Under the pieces are notes generated by a model. That model was not told the DNA's origin. It searched no databases and saw only the letters and a list, made by a program, of their open reading frames with translations. Shown here one piece after another: positions 6,264 to 6,399 of a DNA stretch of 6,399 bases. A program made the translations under genes and the position numbers. This DNA is from an uncultured Clostridia bacterium (GTDB lineage Bacteria > Bacillota > Clostridia > Christensenellales > Borkfalkiaceae). Position 1 is the first letter of the stretch. Each line of letters begins with the position of its first letter. The stretch lies in NCBI GenBank assembly GCA_937920115.1, contig CALGVF010000008.1:1-6399 (forward strand). Reading direction: 5' to 3'.

Positions 6264-6293
6264 AAGGACCTCTCGTTATTCCGAGGGGTCCTT
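6264..6293 (-). promoter_or_regulatory. Terminator-like hairpin 17 bases before the dapF start
   Basis: The arms AAGGACCTCTCG (6264-6275) and CGAGGGGTCCTT (6282-6293) form a 12-bp stem with one G-T pair and a six-base loop. Read toward dapF, it ends in CCTTTCGCATATATTCG, so only three Ts follow the stem Cs. It could be a weak terminator of an upstream transcript, an attenuator, or an mRNA 5' stability element. A GAGAGG within the stem is 22 bases from the ATG, too far to be a ribosome binding site. No good promoter was found between this hairpin and the gene. Confidence 0.5.
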
Positions 6294-6364
6294 GGCGGTT
6301 GTGTATGTGAAGTTTTGATTTATCTTTTCGTCTATCGAAAATCAAACCGACGAAGAATCGCCTT

Positions 6365-6385
6365 GCTTTCCCCTTTGGGGAGAGT
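6365..6385. repeat. Palindromic intergenic repeat, right copy, inverted
   Basis: CTTTCCCC (6366-6373) pairs with GGGGAGAG (6377-6384) around TTT, with one G-T pair. The block CTTTCCCC-TTT-GGGG plus the AG-AGTGG that follows corresponds to the reverse complement of the left copy at 131-153, with two visible mismatches. The rest of the element would run past the right edge of the window, so the copy looks truncated only because the sequence ends. Confidence 0.55.
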
Positions 6386-6399
6386 GGATTTTGCGAACG

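Noticed and set aside
6247..6345. An N-terminal extension of DapF from a TTG at 6345, with a Lys-rich stretch suggestive of a lysine leader peptide
   Set aside because: There is no Shine-Dalgarno site at the TTG, no stop separates it from dapF, it runs through the hairpin, and DapF proteins begin at the MKF at 6246.
6317..6345. TTGATT and TAAATC 17 bases apart upstream of dapF as a promoter
   Set aside because: The -10 matches consensus at only three positions, clearly weaker than the cvpA and ftsH promoters, and the bases take part in an imperfect hairpin.
120..6385. Composite transposon or genomic island bounded by the inverted palindromes
   Set aside because: There is no transposase or integrase, the enclosed genes are housekeeping genes with uniform character, and the palindromes are only about 20 bases long.

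Overview
This is a stretch of ordinary bacterial chromosome with five complete protein genes. It most likely comes from an anaerobic, spore-forming (or recently spore-forming) member of the Bacillota, class Clostridia. The grounds are a YyaC-family sporulation protein, the DapL lysine/meso-DAP route, Shine-Dalgarno sites of the AGGAG type, extended -10 sigma-A promoters in very AT-rich spacers, and a short T-tract terminator. Genes are moderately GC-rich, intergenic DNA is AT-rich and dotted with palindromes. The exact lineage cannot be read from the sequence.

Layout, left to right. Positions 1-386 hold no gene, only palindromic elements. ftsH (387-2519, minus) encodes the membrane AAA+ zinc protease and has its own strong promoter. 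A 325-base spacer (2520-2844) carries the ftsH promoter and leader, a GC-rich hairpin, and the intrinsic terminator of the next gene. cvpA (2845-3489, minus) encodes a CvpA-family membrane protein; its start is moved from a TTG to an ATG because of the Shine-Dalgarno position. A yyaC-like gene (3599-4144, plus) is divergent from cvpA and is the only plus-strand gene. It converges, with 16 bases between the stops, on dapL (4161-5324, minus), LL-diaminopimelate aminotransferase. Upstream of dapL on the same strand is dapF (5428-6246, minus), diaminopimelate epimerase.

Functionally, dapF and dapL are consecutive steps: DapL makes LL-DAP directly from tetrahydrodipicolinate and DapF converts it to meso-DAP for peptidoglycan and lysine. 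They probably share a transcript, but a perfect 17-bp hairpin lies between them, and another terminator-like hairpin lies 17 bases before the dapF start. FtsH (membrane protein quality control), CvpA and YyaC are separate units with no evident common pathway.

I see no undescribed system, mobile element, CRISPR array or RNA gene. The points most worth a second look are the palindromes: a matched pair of CTTTCCCC/GGGGAAAG elements near the two ends in opposite orientation, the dapF-dapL hairpin with a 14-base sequence match at the left edge, and the hairpin before dapF. All comparisons to families are from memory; no search was run.
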